Notes: generated by a model from the letters alone, not told the origin. DNA of 64,000 bases from CBDBZX01 sp965213645 (GCA_965213645.1 CBDBZX010000002.1:372001-436000), one strand, 5' to 3'; counted from the first letter of the stretch, positions 51,629 to 59,822 are shown. Translations and numbers: made by a program.

Positions 51629-52408
51629 TTAGATAAGCCTCACATGCACGTCCTCTTCTGCCAACAACCTTTTGACCTCTCCCACTGTCGTCTCACCTCT
51701 ATGGAAAATCCCCGCTGCCAACGCCGCGTCCGCCTCGCTGTATTTCAAAACTTCGCGCATGTGCACCGCGTTTCCTGCTCCACCCGAGGCGACAACAGGG
51801 ATATCCACCGCCCGCGCCACCATCTTTGTCGCTTCTAAGTCATAGCCCGTCTTCATTCCGTCCGCGTCGATGCTGTTTAAGACGATCTCGCCCGCGCCGA
51901 GTTCTTGACCTCTTGTGGCCCACTCGAGCAAGTCCAACCCCGTCTTTTTGCGTCCGCCCGCCACGTAAACTTCCCACCCCTTGCCATCTTCACGCTTTTT
52001 CGCGTCGATGGAGAAGACCACCGCCTGCGAGCCGTAGTGCTCCGCCGCTGCGCGTACGACGTTCGGATTTGCGACCGCGCCCGAGTTGATGGAGACCTTA
52101 TCTGCTCCTGCTAAAAAGAGCGTGCGAAAGTCTTGCAGTGTGCGCACGCCGCCGCCCACCGTCAAAGGCATGAAGCACCCCTCCGCCACTCTCGTAATCA
52201 CATCCGTAATGAGAGAACGCCCCTCGCTCGTCGCGGTGATGTCGTAGAAGACCAACTCGTCCGCGCCCTGCTCGTTGTAGCGGAGCGCCAACTCGACGGG
52301 GTCGCCCACGTCCGCGAGTTCGCCCTTCTCGACTTGTCCGAACTGTTGACCACGGGTGGTTCTGCCGTTGTGGACGTCGAGGCAAGGGATGATGCGTTTG
52401 GCTAACAT
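51629..52408 (-). CDS. hisF: Imidazole glycerol phosphate synthase cyclase subunit HisF
   Basis: The 259-residue TIM barrel begins MLAKRIIPCLDVHNGRTTRGQQF and has FYDITATSEGR, LTVGGGVRTLQDF, AGADKVSINSGAV, FSIDAKK, GEIVLNSIDADGMKTGYDL (catalytic Asp) and VVASGGAGNAVHM. It makes IGP and AICAR using ammonia from HisH, which is not in the window. TATGCT (52416-52421, reverse) is seven bases before this ATG, supporting 52408 over an ATG at 52420. It is separate from hisIE. Confidence 0.96.
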   Translation of the reverse strand: MLAKRIIPCLDVHNGRTTRGQQFGQVEKGELADVGDPVELALRYNEQGADELVFYDITATSEGRSLITDVITRVAEGCFMPLTVGGGVRTLQDFRTLFLAGADKVSINSGAVANPNVVRAAAEHYGSQAVVFSIDAKKREDGKGWEVYVAGGRKKTGLDLLEWATRGQELGAGEIVLNSIDADGMKTGYDLEATKMVARAVDIPVVASGGAGNAVHMREVLKYSEADAALAAGIFHRGETTVGEVKRLLAEEDVHVRLI

Positions 52409-52504
52409 AGTCAAGAGCATATCAGCTCGTCAGCATTTCACATGTGAAGGCCAGATGCTACCCTTCGGACATCTGACCTTCATTTTGGTGTGGGTCTGAA
52501 CGAC

Positions 52505-52640
52505 TGATACGGATTCCGCTAAATTCCCTATCACCGAGAAAGGCGTTCGGTGATAGTCCATACCGCTCCATCCGTATCTTTGTTCCTGCTCGCATCCGCT
52601 CGGATTGATAGAGAATCAATCGGAATTGGTATGACTCGCA
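52505..52640. repeat. Palindrome-rich intergenic segment
   Basis: CTATCACCGA and TTCGGTGATAG pair (52528-52556), enclosed by GATACGGA...TCCGTATC (about 52507-52579). Next comes GATTGAT...ATCAATC near 52602-52620. Another hairpin (GAAGGCCAGATG / CATCTGACCTTC) lies at about 52446-52482. The 264-base gap between hisF and the BLUF gene contains no ORF of note. Confidence 0.55.
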
Positions 52641-52672
52641 GCAGGTGAGAACGTTTACGCTCTGCCGCTAGT

Positions 52673-53143
52673 TTACTTCTGTACCAACTTTTCATCTGAG
52701 TCTAAACTGTGCGCCTCCCATAATGAGCGCAGCAGTACAAACCCCGGAGAGGCGGGGTTGAGTTCTGGGGAGGTTTGCTCGAGCTTTTCCCATTGGACGG
52801 TAGAGAGGTTGAGCGCCTCCAAGTCCGAAAGCGCCGTGCAGCCCATGTACCAGTTGGGGAACGCCCGCGCCGCCGAGGTCTGCTCGAACACGACGGCGAA
52901 GTGATGATGGCGCTCGTCGTGAGCGATGCGCTCCAAGAGCGCAGTCACTTTGTCGGTCGGTCCTTCGAGGCACTGCGCGAAGAAGCTGTCGTGGTGCATG
53001 AGCACCCCGGTGATGTCGTGCACGGCGTTGTGGTGGCGCGAGTGCTCGAGCAGCGCTGCTAGCATCTCCTGACTGAATTCCTTTACGGCGTGACTTGTAT
53101 AGACAACTTGGTATATCTCTTTTTTGCCGGGCTCGGTGTTCAC
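52673..53143 (-). CDS. BLUF-domain blue-light photoreceptor
   Basis: The 156-residue protein has a BLUF domain (about 10-105) with the flavin-site residues in register with AppA: Tyr15 (VYTSH), Asn39 (HHNAVHDITGVL) and Gln57 (FFAQCLEG). A conserved Trp lies in FPNWYMG. A helical C-terminal tail (about 108-156) has no output domain, so it acts through partners. BLUF proteins sense blue light through FAD hydrogen bonding. GTG start has AGGAG six bases upstream. Confidence 0.92.
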   Translation of the reverse strand: MNTEPGKKEIYQVVYTSHAVKEFSQEMLAALLEHSRHHNAVHDITGVLMHHDSFFAQCLEGPTDKVTALLERIAHDERHHHFAVVFEQTSAARAFPNWYMGCTALSDLEALNLSTVQWEKLEQTSPELNPASPGFVLLRSLWEAHSLDSDEKLVQK

Positions 53144-53295
53144 AAAATGCTCCTAATCGGTGAAAGGTGACGTGAAAACTTGTACGGTGCTTGCCTTATA
53201 AAGTTAAGGATACGCAGCAGGTCCTTACAAAATACTTACGCTTCGCGTGAAAGGTCGCTCACGCACAAAGAACGCTGGCGGAACGCCCGGTGCAC

Positions 53296-53387
53296 TAGGC
53301 TAACCTATGGTCATTACTACCTTAAAGACTTCTCTTTTCACGCTTTTTCGCGTAACTCAAAAGGCGAGCGCCGGGGCGCAACTATGA
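53296..53387 (+). promoter_or_regulatory. Leaderless 26-codon leader ORF overlapping the next start (ATGA)
   Basis: TAGGCT (53296-53301) is five bases before an ATG at 53307. That ATG opens MVITTLKTSLFTLFRVTQ...QL and stops at the TGA of 53385-53387. This stop overlaps the ATG at 53384 of the downstream gene. The downstream ATG has no Shine-Dalgarno sequence, so coupling to the leader peptide is the likely entry route. Confidence 0.5.
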
Positions 53388-53713
53388 GCCGCGACGATGG
53401 CGAACGGACCTTTTCCCTCGAGGAGATCGAGAGCGACCTGATGTTCGATGACCTCTTTGGACGTGAGACCTTTCTCGAGCGCTTCGTGCGGCGCACGCTA
53501 GGCGAAGATTGGCTCTTTACGGTCTACCCGACCCAGCGCCCAGATGAGGTAACGGTTCACGCACAGCTTCGCCAACGCAGCTACATCTATGTGCTCAAAG
53601 CGCCCTTTATGCAGGAGTATTTAACGGACGTTGCGCAACATTACCCCGTCACCGGCAGCGCGGCGCGAGAACTCGTCGCCCGCGTCGGGGCGGGTCCCTT
53701 CCCCTGGCGGTGA
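53384..53713 (+). CDS. Hypothetical acidic protein
   Basis: The 109-residue protein (MSRDDGERTFSLEEIESDLMFDDLFGRE...) has an acidic helical N-terminus and a mixed region with TVYPTQRPDEVTVHAQLRQRSYIYVLKAPF. It is soluble and not recognised. The frame is open from 53180, but the ATG at 53384 overlaps the stop of a leaderless leader ORF and gives a compact protein. It runs between the BLUF gene and the PSBD gene, on the opposite strand to both. Confidence 0.55.
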   Translation: MSRDDGERTFSLEEIESDLMFDDLFGRETFLERFVRRTLGEDWLFTVYPTQRPDEVTVHAQLRQRSYIYVLKAPFMQEYLTDVAQHYPVTGSAARELVARVGAGPFPWR

Positions 53714-53721
53714 CACTCCGG

Positions 53722-54084
53722 TTAGCGACGCCAGAACATCCAGCGCGGAGCGCGTGGTGTTTCGCTATCCGTTCGGGCGCTCTGCGGTTCTTCTTTTTCT
53801 GCTTTTGCGGTACGCACCATTTCTTGCTCGGTCTGAGGCGTACGCGCTGAGGTGGGTTCAATTATAGGTTCAGCCTCAGCTTTTTGAACGGGGGTTTCCG
53901 AAGCGCGCTCTGCCACATCAAGGTCTATAGCTTGGAGGTCTGTGTTGAGATCTGCACTTTGATTGAGATGCTCGAGCACGTCACGCGCTGTAACTACGCC
54001 GTTCGCACCACTGCCAGAAAGCGTACTGAGGTCGAGGTTGTGGGTTTTCGCTAGCCTTTGGGCGAGCGCTGAGGCGTCTGACAT
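53722..54084 (-). CDS. Peripheral subunit-binding (E3-binding) domain protein with basic-aromatic tail
   Basis: The 120-residue protein has a single PSBD-like domain at about 5-40 (ALAQRLAKTHNLDLSTLSGSGANGVVTARDVLEHL), the fold that in 2-oxoacid dehydrogenases binds E3. It lacks lipoyl and catalytic domains. The rest is a disordered Glu/Thr-rich linker ending in PRAPRWMFWRR, a possible membrane or partner anchor. ATG 54084 is preferred to in-frame starts up to 54174. It lies downstream of the roadblock genes. Confidence 0.65.
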   Translation of the reverse strand: MSDASALAQRLAKTHNLDLSTLSGSGANGVVTARDVLEHLNQSADLNTDLQAIDLDVAERASETPVQKAEAEPIIEPTSARTPQTEQEMVRTAKAEKEEPQSARTDSETPRAPRWMFWRR

Positions 54085-54183
54085 GTTTCTTTGGCGGGTC
54101 CTTCCGTTTGGCAGATGAGGTTGTGGGGGCGCAACATGGGGCTTGTCTAATCTGATGAGGCGAAGCACTCGCAACGTCGAGCT

Positions 54184-54213
54184 ATAAGAAAAGCCGGGCG
54201 TGAATACCCGGCT
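54184..54213 (-). terminator. Rho-independent terminator of the second roadblock gene
   Basis: AGCCGGG and CCCGGCT form a seven-pair stem with an eight-base loop. On the reverse strand TTTTCTT follows. It lies 57 bases after the stop of the 54270-54626 gene. Confidence 0.8.
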
Positions 54214-54269
54214 CCTCCCAATGTCCTCAACAGGTGATGCGCCGCCTCTAACGTTAAACGCGCAAACGC

Positions 54270-54626
54270 CTAAACGACGACCTCGGCGACGATGCTGGTC
54301 AGCTTGTGACGCGCCATCGCGAGGTTGGCTTGCTTGCGGTTCAGCACGAGGTAGAAGAATAAGGTGCTGCCGGGTAAGGGGCGAATCACGTGGTAGGCGT
54401 CGTTTAGGGTGATGAGGATGTCTTCGATGTTGCCCTCGAGCCCGAGTTCGCTCATCGTTTCCATCTTGGCGCGGACCACTTGGGTGTTACCGGCTGCGGC
54501 GACGTCTAGGTCGAGACCGCCACCGACTGAGCCGAGTGACATGCCGCTGTCATAGTCCACGATCATCGCCGCGCTTGCGCCGTCGATTTCTAATGCTTTG
54601 TTAAGTGCGGATTCTGCGTTTGCCAT
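54270..54626 (-). CDS. Roadblock/LC7-like protein 2
   Basis: The 118-residue alpha/beta protein has the roadblock-like pattern: N-terminal helix ALNKALEIDGASAAMIVDYDSGMSLGSVGG, central helix AAAGNTQVVRAKMETMSEL and strands ILITLNDAYHVIRPL, FFYLVLNRKQANLAMARHKL. It resembles proteins that serve as partners or GAPs of MglA-like GTPases. GAGAGG lies eight bases before the ATG. It is separated by 179 bases from the upstream roadblock gene and has its own terminator, so it may be a separate transcript. Confidence 0.7.
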   Translation of the reverse strand: MANAESALNKALEIDGASAAMIVDYDSGMSLGSVGGGLDLDVAAAGNTQVVRAKMETMSELGLEGNIEDILITLNDAYHVIRPLPGSTLFFYLVLNRKQANLAMARHKLTSIVAEVVV

Positions 54627-54805
54627 GGTGTTTACCTCTCTAGGGTGAGTTTTGAAGTTTCTTATCGCGGACAGCGTTGAGGGTTTGGTAAACTACTCGT
54701 TTACTCATTTGAGTATGACCCGCGTTATCCTCTGACGCTGTACTTTTTTTCATTTACCGCACGAAGATCTAGCAACGTTCTATAGGACTGACTTAGAAAG
54801 AGTAC

Positions 54806-55189
54806 CTACAAAAACGTGTCGGCAATCGCTTGGGCGGCGAGGCGAGCTTTGTGGTTGATCATGGCGACGTTGGCCTTGCTGTCGGCGGTCAGCGCGAGCA
54901 CCGCGCGTGGTCCGGCGGCGTAGAGGAGAATCTGTCCCGTCGAGCCGGAGATGCTGGTCTCGGTGAGGTCGCCCGCGTTGGCGATATTGATGATGCGTTT
55001 ATTGAGGCTGATGGCGGTCGCGGTCATCGCGGCGACCTTGGTCGCGTCGCCCTGGCTCACGGTCTGTACGAGCGGCAGGCCGTCGTTGCGGGCGACGATG
55101 ACACTGCGCACTTTGGGCAGCGCGAGTTTCAACTCCTCGATGATCGTTTGAATGGGTGCTAAATCGACCTCTGCTTGAACCTGGCTCAC
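54806..55189 (-). CDS. Roadblock/LC7 domain protein 1 (MglB-like)
   Basis: The 127-residue protein has the canonical roadblock features: helix IQTIIEELKLALPKVRSVIVARNDGLPLVQTVS, AAMTATAISLNKRI, and the strand pair GQILLYAAGPRAVLALTADSKANVAMINHKARLAAQAI. MglB-type roadblock proteins are GTPase-activating partners of MglA. The start overlaps the stop of the Ras-like GTPase gene by four bases, so the two are almost certainly a functional pair. Confidence 0.85.
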   Translation of the reverse strand: MSQVQAEVDLAPIQTIIEELKLALPKVRSVIVARNDGLPLVQTVSQGDATKVAAMTATAISLNKRIINIANAGDLTETSISGSTGQILLYAAGPRAVLALTADSKANVAMINHKARLAAQAIADTFL

Positions 55190-55905
55190 CGTTTACCTCC
55201 TTTTGCTAAATGCGCCGCGACGCGCTCGTTGATGGATTGCGGCGCGGGTGACTCATACTCTGGCTCGGGTGGCGTCTCACGCCCTGGTTTCTCTTGTAGC
55301 TCCTCGTGCACGGGTTCTTCACGTTCCAGCGCTCCACGTTCCGGCGTCTCAAAGTGAGGTTCCTCGTAGCGTGATTCCTCGTCCGGCTCCTCTTCGTCCC
55401 CCAACGCCTCGAGCAGCGCCGTCACCGCGCCCAAAGCACTCTCGCGCTCAGTCGCGTTGATGCCGACGACCTGTTCGGGCTCGAGGCCGAAGTACCCGGC
55501 GACGTCTCTGGGCTCCCACACGCGGCGCATGTCTTGGCGCGTCACCCCGACGATAAAAGGGATCGGGATGCGGCTGGTGACGAACTCTAAAATTCTGCGG
55601 GCGTGCGGATAGTCGCCTGGTTTATCCCCCGAAACCAGCAAGATGAGCCCGAGCGCACCCTCGCAGAGCACCTCCCACATAAAGTCGAAACGGTCTTGCC
55701 CCGGCGTACCGTAAAGGTGCAAGACGCTGTCGCCCTCGATCAACATGCCGAAGTCAAACGCCACCGTCGTCATCTCTTTGCCGATGTCTTCGGACGAAAC
55801 CTCTTCTGTTTCGATCACGTCGATAGCGGAGAGGCTGCGGATAAAGGTCGTCTTACCAGCGCCAACCGGACCTGAAACGACGAGCTTGAGGGGACCGTTA
55901 TTCAT
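55186..55905 (-). CDS. Ras-like (MglA/conservon-type) small GTPase with long C-terminal tail
   Basis: The 239-residue protein has a GTPase domain (about 5-165) with G1 GPVGAGKT (residues 12-19), G3 LYGTPGQDRF (64-73; Thr-Pro replaces Asp as in the MglA/CvnD class) and G4 TRQD (122-125). A disordered Glu/Pro-rich tail (about 170-225) follows, with a helical end (INERVAAHLAKGGKR). Such GTPases control polarity or signalling together with roadblock proteins. ATGA overlaps link it to both the DUF4388 gene before and the roadblock gene after. Confidence 0.88.
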   Translation of the reverse strand: MNNGPLKLVVSGPVGAGKTTFIRSLSAIDVIETEEVSSEDIGKEMTTVAFDFGMLIEGDSVLHLYGTPGQDRFDFMWEVLCEGALGLILLVSGDKPGDYPHARRILEFVTSRIPIPFIVGVTRQDMRRVWEPRDVAGYFGLEPEQVVGINATERESALGAVTALLEALGDEEEPDEESRYEEPHFETPERGALEREEPVHEELQEKPGRETPPEPEYESPAPQSINERVAAHLAKGGKR

Positions 55906-56708
55906 TGAGAACCTCCGGGTGCGATAGCAGCTAACAAGCGTCTGATGAGCCCTCGCCTGGCGGGGGGCGCGGTGTGTTCGGCTGCTTTGGCGGTGTGCTT
56001 GGGCGCGGCGAATGCCGGGCTACGCCCGGTGTCACTGCGTTCCGCGCCTTTATCTGTACCTCTGTGTTCTGCACCACTGCGCGGCGTAGCTTCAGGCTTA
56101 GGCGAAGGTGCGTGCGTCATTCGGCTCGCTTCGTAAGCGCGAACCGGCTTAACGGTGCCGTGCGAGCGTAGGCGCGAAAGGTATAGCTGTGCCCGCGTCA
56201 AGGACATGCCCTGTTTTTCAGCGATGTCTGCTGCGCTCGCGCCAGCTTCTAACAGGTGCCTGTAGGTTTCCGCGAAATCAGCCAGAGAAGGAGAGAGGTC
56301 ATGACTCACTTCAGTGAGCGTAAAGCGCGTATCCTTGTCGGGAATCTGTTGGCTCGCGTTGACGCCTCCACTAGAGCCTTTAGCGGTGTCCTCCTCGGCT
56401 CGAGCGGCGATCTGTAAAAGCGCTCCGTAGGTGATGTCGATGTGGTGCTCGAGGTCTTCGGGCGGCGCGTCGCTGAAATCGAACTCGCCCTCGCTCTGTT
56501 TGAGCAGGTCGTTTAAGCCGACTTCGAGCGTACCGCTGTCATGGGCTGAACGTCCATTGATCTGGAAGCTCCAGAGGACGCCCTCGTGAAGATGAACCTC
56601 CGTGCTGTTCTGATGGGGAAGTTGAAAGTATAGTTTGCCGGAGCGTCGCCCTAACATGGCGAACACTTCTTTGGGGGGCATATCTGCGAGATTTCCGAAC
56701 ATTGCCAT
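55902..56708 (-). CDS. DUF4388 domain protein with winged-helix-like region
   Basis: This 268-residue protein begins with a DUF4388 domain (about 1-110; FGNLADMPPKEVFAMLGRRSGKLYFQLP, LHEGVLWSFQINGRS). That domain is common at the N-terminus of bacterial GTPase-associated and PatA-like proteins. A helix-turn-helix-like stretch (about 150-190; AADIAEKQGMSLTRAQLYLSRLRSHG) follows. A disordered tail ends in basic RRGLIRRLLAAIAPGG, a likely membrane-binding helix. It heads the DUF4388-GTPase-roadblock operon. TACTTT lies five bases before the ATG. Confidence 0.8.
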   Translation of the reverse strand: MAMFGNLADMPPKEVFAMLGRRSGKLYFQLPHQNSTEVHLHEGVLWSFQINGRSAHDSGTLEVGLNDLLKQSEGEFDFSDAPPEDLEHHIDITYGALLQIAARAEEDTAKGSSGGVNASQQIPDKDTRFTLTEVSHDLSPSLADFAETYRHLLEAGASAADIAEKQGMSLTRAQLYLSRLRSHGTVKPVRAYEASRMTHAPSPKPEATPRSGAEHRGTDKGAERSDTGRSPAFAAPKHTAKAAEHTAPPARRGLIRRLLAAIAPGGSQ

Positions 56709-56756
56709 GTGCTAAAGTATGCCTAAAGCTCCCTTACAAAACTCTTACGAGTTAGA

Positions 56757-56841
56757 AGGTGTCCCGTTTTGCGCGTGTATGAAAGCTAATTCGTTTCTCA
56801 CAAACATCACGCCACCCTACATACAAAACGTGGTACACCGC
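56757..56841. mobile_element. Short inverted-repeat element (AAGGTGTC..CGTTTTG family), copy 2
   Basis: AAGGTGTCCCGTTTTGCGCG and ACAAAACGTGGTACACCGCT bound an 85-base unit that shares AAAGCTAATTCGT with the interrupted copy at 51423. It lies between the divergent DUF4388 and holA promoters. Confidence 0.65.
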
Positions 56842-56964
56842 TATGAGTTAAGGTTACGTGCTCGTCACGCTTAGCACTATGATGTTTTTTACCCTAGTGT
56901 AGTGTGGCGCGGGTGCGCTGAAGGGGTGGCCCACGCAACCCACCTCGAGAGGTAAACTAAAGCC

Positions 56965-57900
56965 GTGATCCTCTCCTTTAGCGGTGACGAATTCTTAGCG
57001 ACCCGAGCCGCCCGCCGCGCCCTGCAAGCCAGAGGTTTCAAGCTGGACGAAGTGACCGAGCTGGGCGAAGGGATGGACGCACCGCAAGTTGCGCAACTCG
57101 CCGCGCAATCGGGACTCTTTGGACAAGTCGCGCTGCTTTTAGATTTTGACGCCGCATTTAAGGGACAAGCGGGTGTCAAACCGCGCAACGAGGTCTTAAA
57201 AGCGTTGGAGAGCGTCCCCGAAGACAGCCTCATCGTCGTGATTGATTTGAACGCGAGTGCGTCGCGGCAGAAGACCTACAACAAACTCGGCCAACACGAG
57301 CACCTCCCCACGCCGCGCTTTGGCGCGCTCACACACTGGGTTCGCCAAGAACTCACCGCCGAAAGCGTGCAGTTCGACAAAGACGTGCCGCAAACCCTAG
57401 CCGACCTCTTCGGCGAAGACCTGCCGAGCATCGCCGCCGAAATTCAGAAGTTGGAAGTTTTGGGCGAAACCTTGACGAGCGAGCGGGTGCGTGAGATTGT
57501 CAATCGCCCCGCTGCTAGAGACGCCTTCGACCTCATCGAAGCAATGTCAGATGGAGAGGCGGCGCGGGCACTTGCCATCTGCCAGAGCCTCGTCGCGCAG
57601 GGCGAAGCGCCGCCGCGCGTGCTGGGGGCGCTCACCTGGCAGTACAACCTGGTCGCGCGGTGCGTCGGGCTCAAGGAAGACCGGGCGGCAGTGAACGACG
57701 GATTAGTGATGCAGACCTTAAAGGTCAAACCGTTCGTGGCGAAAAAGGCGCTAGGGCTGGCGAAGGGGTTAGACGAGGCGAAGTTAAAAGAGGTCTTGTC
57801 AGCCATTCTCGAGGCGGATGTTGCTATGAAGTCCGGTGGAGATGAGGGGTGGGCGCTGGAGCGGTTGGCGCTCGAGCTGTCCTCGCTGGCAAAACGGTAG
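56965..57900 (+). CDS. holA: DNA polymerase III subunit delta
   Basis: The 311-residue protein has the HolA layout of three clamp-loader domains: ILSFSGDEFLATRAARRAL at the start, LFGQVALLLDFDAAFK near residue 55, SLIVVIDLNASASRQKTYNKL near 90, and RDAFDLIEAMSDGEAARALAICQSLVAQGEAPPRVLGAL near 185-225. It opens the beta clamp during loading. TAAACT (56953-56958) is six bases before the GTG start, a leaderless promoter downstream of a small inverted-repeat element. Confidence 0.9.
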   Translation: MILSFSGDEFLATRAARRALQARGFKLDEVTELGEGMDAPQVAQLAAQSGLFGQVALLLDFDAAFKGQAGVKPRNEVLKALESVPEDSLIVVIDLNASASRQKTYNKLGQHEHLPTPRFGALTHWVRQELTAESVQFDKDVPQTLADLFGEDLPSIAAEIQKLEVLGETLTSERVREIVNRPAARDAFDLIEAMSDGEAARALAICQSLVAQGEAPPRVLGALTWQYNLVARCVGLKEDRAAVNDGLVMQTLKVKPFVAKKALGLAKGLDEAKLKEVLSAILEADVAMKSGGDEGWALERLALELSSLAKR

Positions 57901-57961
57901 GGGTGATTCATGAATCGCCCTTACACAGCGCCGCCGACAAGTGCAGAGAACGCAGGAATGT

Positions 57962-57988
57962 GTAGGGGCGGGTTCAAACCCGCCTTAC
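57962..57988. repeat. REP-like hairpin, copy 2
   Basis: GTAGGGGCGGGTTCAAACCC and the complementary GGGTTTGAACCCGCC-type arms form a compact hairpin after holA. It is related to 5208-5235. It is too short and lacks the arms of a tRNA despite the GTTCAAACC core. Confidence 0.6.
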
Positions 57989-58074
57989 GAAGCGTTGCGC
58001 GCGAACGCACGTGATGAAGCGCGGTAGCTTGCTACTTAACTCGAGCCCTCACTATATTTAGGTACACTTTGTAG

Positions 58075-59334
58075 ATGACTGACACCGCTAAAGCTCAGCC
58101 TGAGCTAGCCCAACAAGATTCTTCGCAAGAGGTACGTGTCAAGAGCGTCCCCGAACAGCCTATGCGCATCATCGAACAGGGCGATACGCGCTACACGATT
58201 TTAGGGACTGCCCACGTCTCCAAAACCAGCGCCGACGAGGTCGAGCGCCTCATCAACACCGGCAATTTTGACGCTGTTGCCATCGAACTCGACCCGAACC
58301 GCCACGCGAACTTGACCGACCCCGACCGCTGGGCTAAGACCGACCTCTTCGAAGTGTTTCGCCAGGGCAAAGCGAGCATGATGGCGGCGTCGCTGGCGCT
58401 GGGCGCGTTTCAGCAGCGCATCGCTGAACAATCCGGCATTGAACCCGGCGAGGAGATGCGCCGCGCCATCCGCGTTGCCAAAGATGCCGAGTTACCCGTC
58501 CTCCTCATCGACCGTGACATCGGCATCACCTTGCGCCGCGTCTACAGCAACGTCCCCTGGTGGCAGCGCATGACGCTCGTCGGGGGGCTTTTAGCGAGCG
58601 TGGTGAGCCGCGAAGAGGTCACGGAAGAGGAGATCGAGAAGCTCAAAGAGGGGGATATGTTGGAGGCGACGTTTAACGAGTTCGCGGAGTCGTCGCAAGA
58701 ACTTTACGTACCTCTCATCGCTGAGCGTGACGAGTATATGGCGGTGCGGCTGCGCGAAGAGACGAACGTCAAACCCTATAAAGAGGTGCTCGTCGTCATT
58801 GGCGCAGGACATCTCAAAGGGTTGGCGCAGAATTTGGAAGCGGGCAAGGCAGAGCCCGGAGAGGTGAGGCGTAGGCTCGAGACCCTCCCCCAAGGTACGC
58901 CCTGGCTCCGCATTTTTCCCTGGTTTATCGTCGCCCTTATCATTACAGGCTTCATCATCGGCTTCTCGCGCAGCCCCGAATTAGGCTGGCAACTCGTCGC
59001 GGATTGGGTGCTCATCAATGGCGTGCTTACAGCGACAGGCGCACTTATCGCCACGGCGCACCCCTTAACCGTCATCGGCGCGTTCTTCGCCGCACCCTTG
59101 ACCTCTCTTAATCCGCTCATCGGCGCGGGCTTCGTGGCGGCGGGTATCGAACTGTGGGCGCGTAAGCCCAAGATGGGTGACTTCAATTCGCTCCGCCAAG
59201 ACGTGACTGAGTGGCGCGGCTGGTGGCGCAACCGTGTCGCGCGGACGCTGCTGGTCTTCTTCCTCGCCACACTCGGCTCGGCAGCAGGAACATACTTAGC
59301 AGGCTTTAGCATCGCTGGGCGGCTCTTTGGCTAA
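58075..59334 (+). CDS. TraB/GumN family membrane protein
   Basis: The 419-residue protein has the TraB signature TRYTILGTAHVSKTSADEVERLI and VAIELDPNRH (about 37-80), LLIDRDIGITLRRV, a long hydrophilic domain ending VLVVIGAGHLKGL (about 240-255) and three or four C-terminal membrane helices (about 285-415). The fold is related to Tiki-type metalloproteases; the conserved Gly-x-x-His and Glu residues are present. Physiological role in bacteria is unclear. TACACT (58063-58068) is six bases before the ATG. recX overlaps its stop. Confidence 0.85.
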   Translation: MTDTAKAQPELAQQDSSQEVRVKSVPEQPMRIIEQGDTRYTILGTAHVSKTSADEVERLINTGNFDAVAIELDPNRHANLTDPDRWAKTDLFEVFRQGKASMMAASLALGAFQQRIAEQSGIEPGEEMRRAIRVAKDAELPVLLIDRDIGITLRRVYSNVPWWQRMTLVGGLLASVVSREEVTEEEIEKLKEGDMLEATFNEFAESSQELYVPLIAERDEYMAVRLREETNVKPYKEVLVVIGAGHLKGLAQNLEAGKAEPGEVRRRLETLPQGTPWLRIFPWFIVALIITGFIIGFSRSPELGWQLVADWVLINGVLTATGALIATAHPLTVIGAFFAAPLTSLNPLIGAGFVAAGIELWARKPKMGDFNSLRQDVTEWRGWWRNRVARTLLVFFLATLGSAAGTYLAGFSIAGRLFG

Positions 59335-59822
59335 TGGCGGGTAGGGATAATAAACCTTACACCTACGAACGCGCCTGGAATTACGTGCTGTGGCTTTTGG
59401 GGCGGCAGTCGTATACGAAGGCGCAACTCGTTAAGAAGCTCGAGCGTAAAGACGCCACCCCCGAAACCATCGAACGGGTGATGGAGAAGCTCGAGCGCCT
59501 CCACTTCGTCGATGACGCTTTGTACGCCGAAAACTACATCCGCGCCCGTAAAAGGAAGAAAGGTCCGTTAGCCTTGAAGCAGGAGCTTTATCAAAAAGGT
59601 GTTCCCGGTAAGCTCATCGCGCCCGCTATTGAGGAACTGGGCGAAGAGGAGCAGGTGCAAGCGGCGTTGACATTAGTGGAGAAACAGGCGTGGCGCTGGA
59701 AGGGGGAGCCCTATGAAAGACGTTCTAAGGCGTATGCGTATCTGGCACGGCGGGGGTATCCGGGGGATGTGGTGAAGAGGGTGCTCGAGGTGAGTGAAGA
59801 GTTTGACGTTGAAAGGCAATAA
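59334..59822 (+). CDS. recX: Regulatory protein RecX
   Basis: The 162-residue protein consists of three-helix RecX repeats: AWNYVLWLLGRQSYTKAQLVKKLERK, LERLHFVDDALYAENYIRARKRKKGPLALKQELYQKG, and a third with YLARRGYPGDVVKRVLE. RecX binds RecA filaments and limits recombination. The ATG overlaps the last base of the traB-like stop (TAATGG). It is not next to recA here. A hairpin terminator follows. Confidence 0.9.
   Translation: MAGRDNKPYTYERAWNYVLWLLGRQSYTKAQLVKKLERKDATPETIERVMEKLERLHFVDDALYAENYIRARKRKKGPLALKQELYQKGVPGKLIAPAIEELGEEEQVQAALTLVEKQAWRWKGEPYERRSKAYAYLARRGYPGDVVKRVLEVSEEFDVERQ

Noticed and set aside
53180..53383. N-terminal extension of the 53384 gene back to 53180
   Set aside because: The extension is basic low-complexity sequence, overlaps the leaderless box and leader ORF, and is not needed for the folded-looking part.
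54085..54174. TAGACA-N6-ATG mini-ORF upstream of the PSBD gene, as a second coupled leader
   Set aside because: Its frame runs about 30 bases into the gene in a different frame instead of ending at the start codon, so coupling is not supported.
57962..57988. GTTCAAACC core suggesting a tRNA T-arm
   Set aside because: There is no acceptor, D or anticodon arm around it; it is a short hairpin related to the one at 5208.
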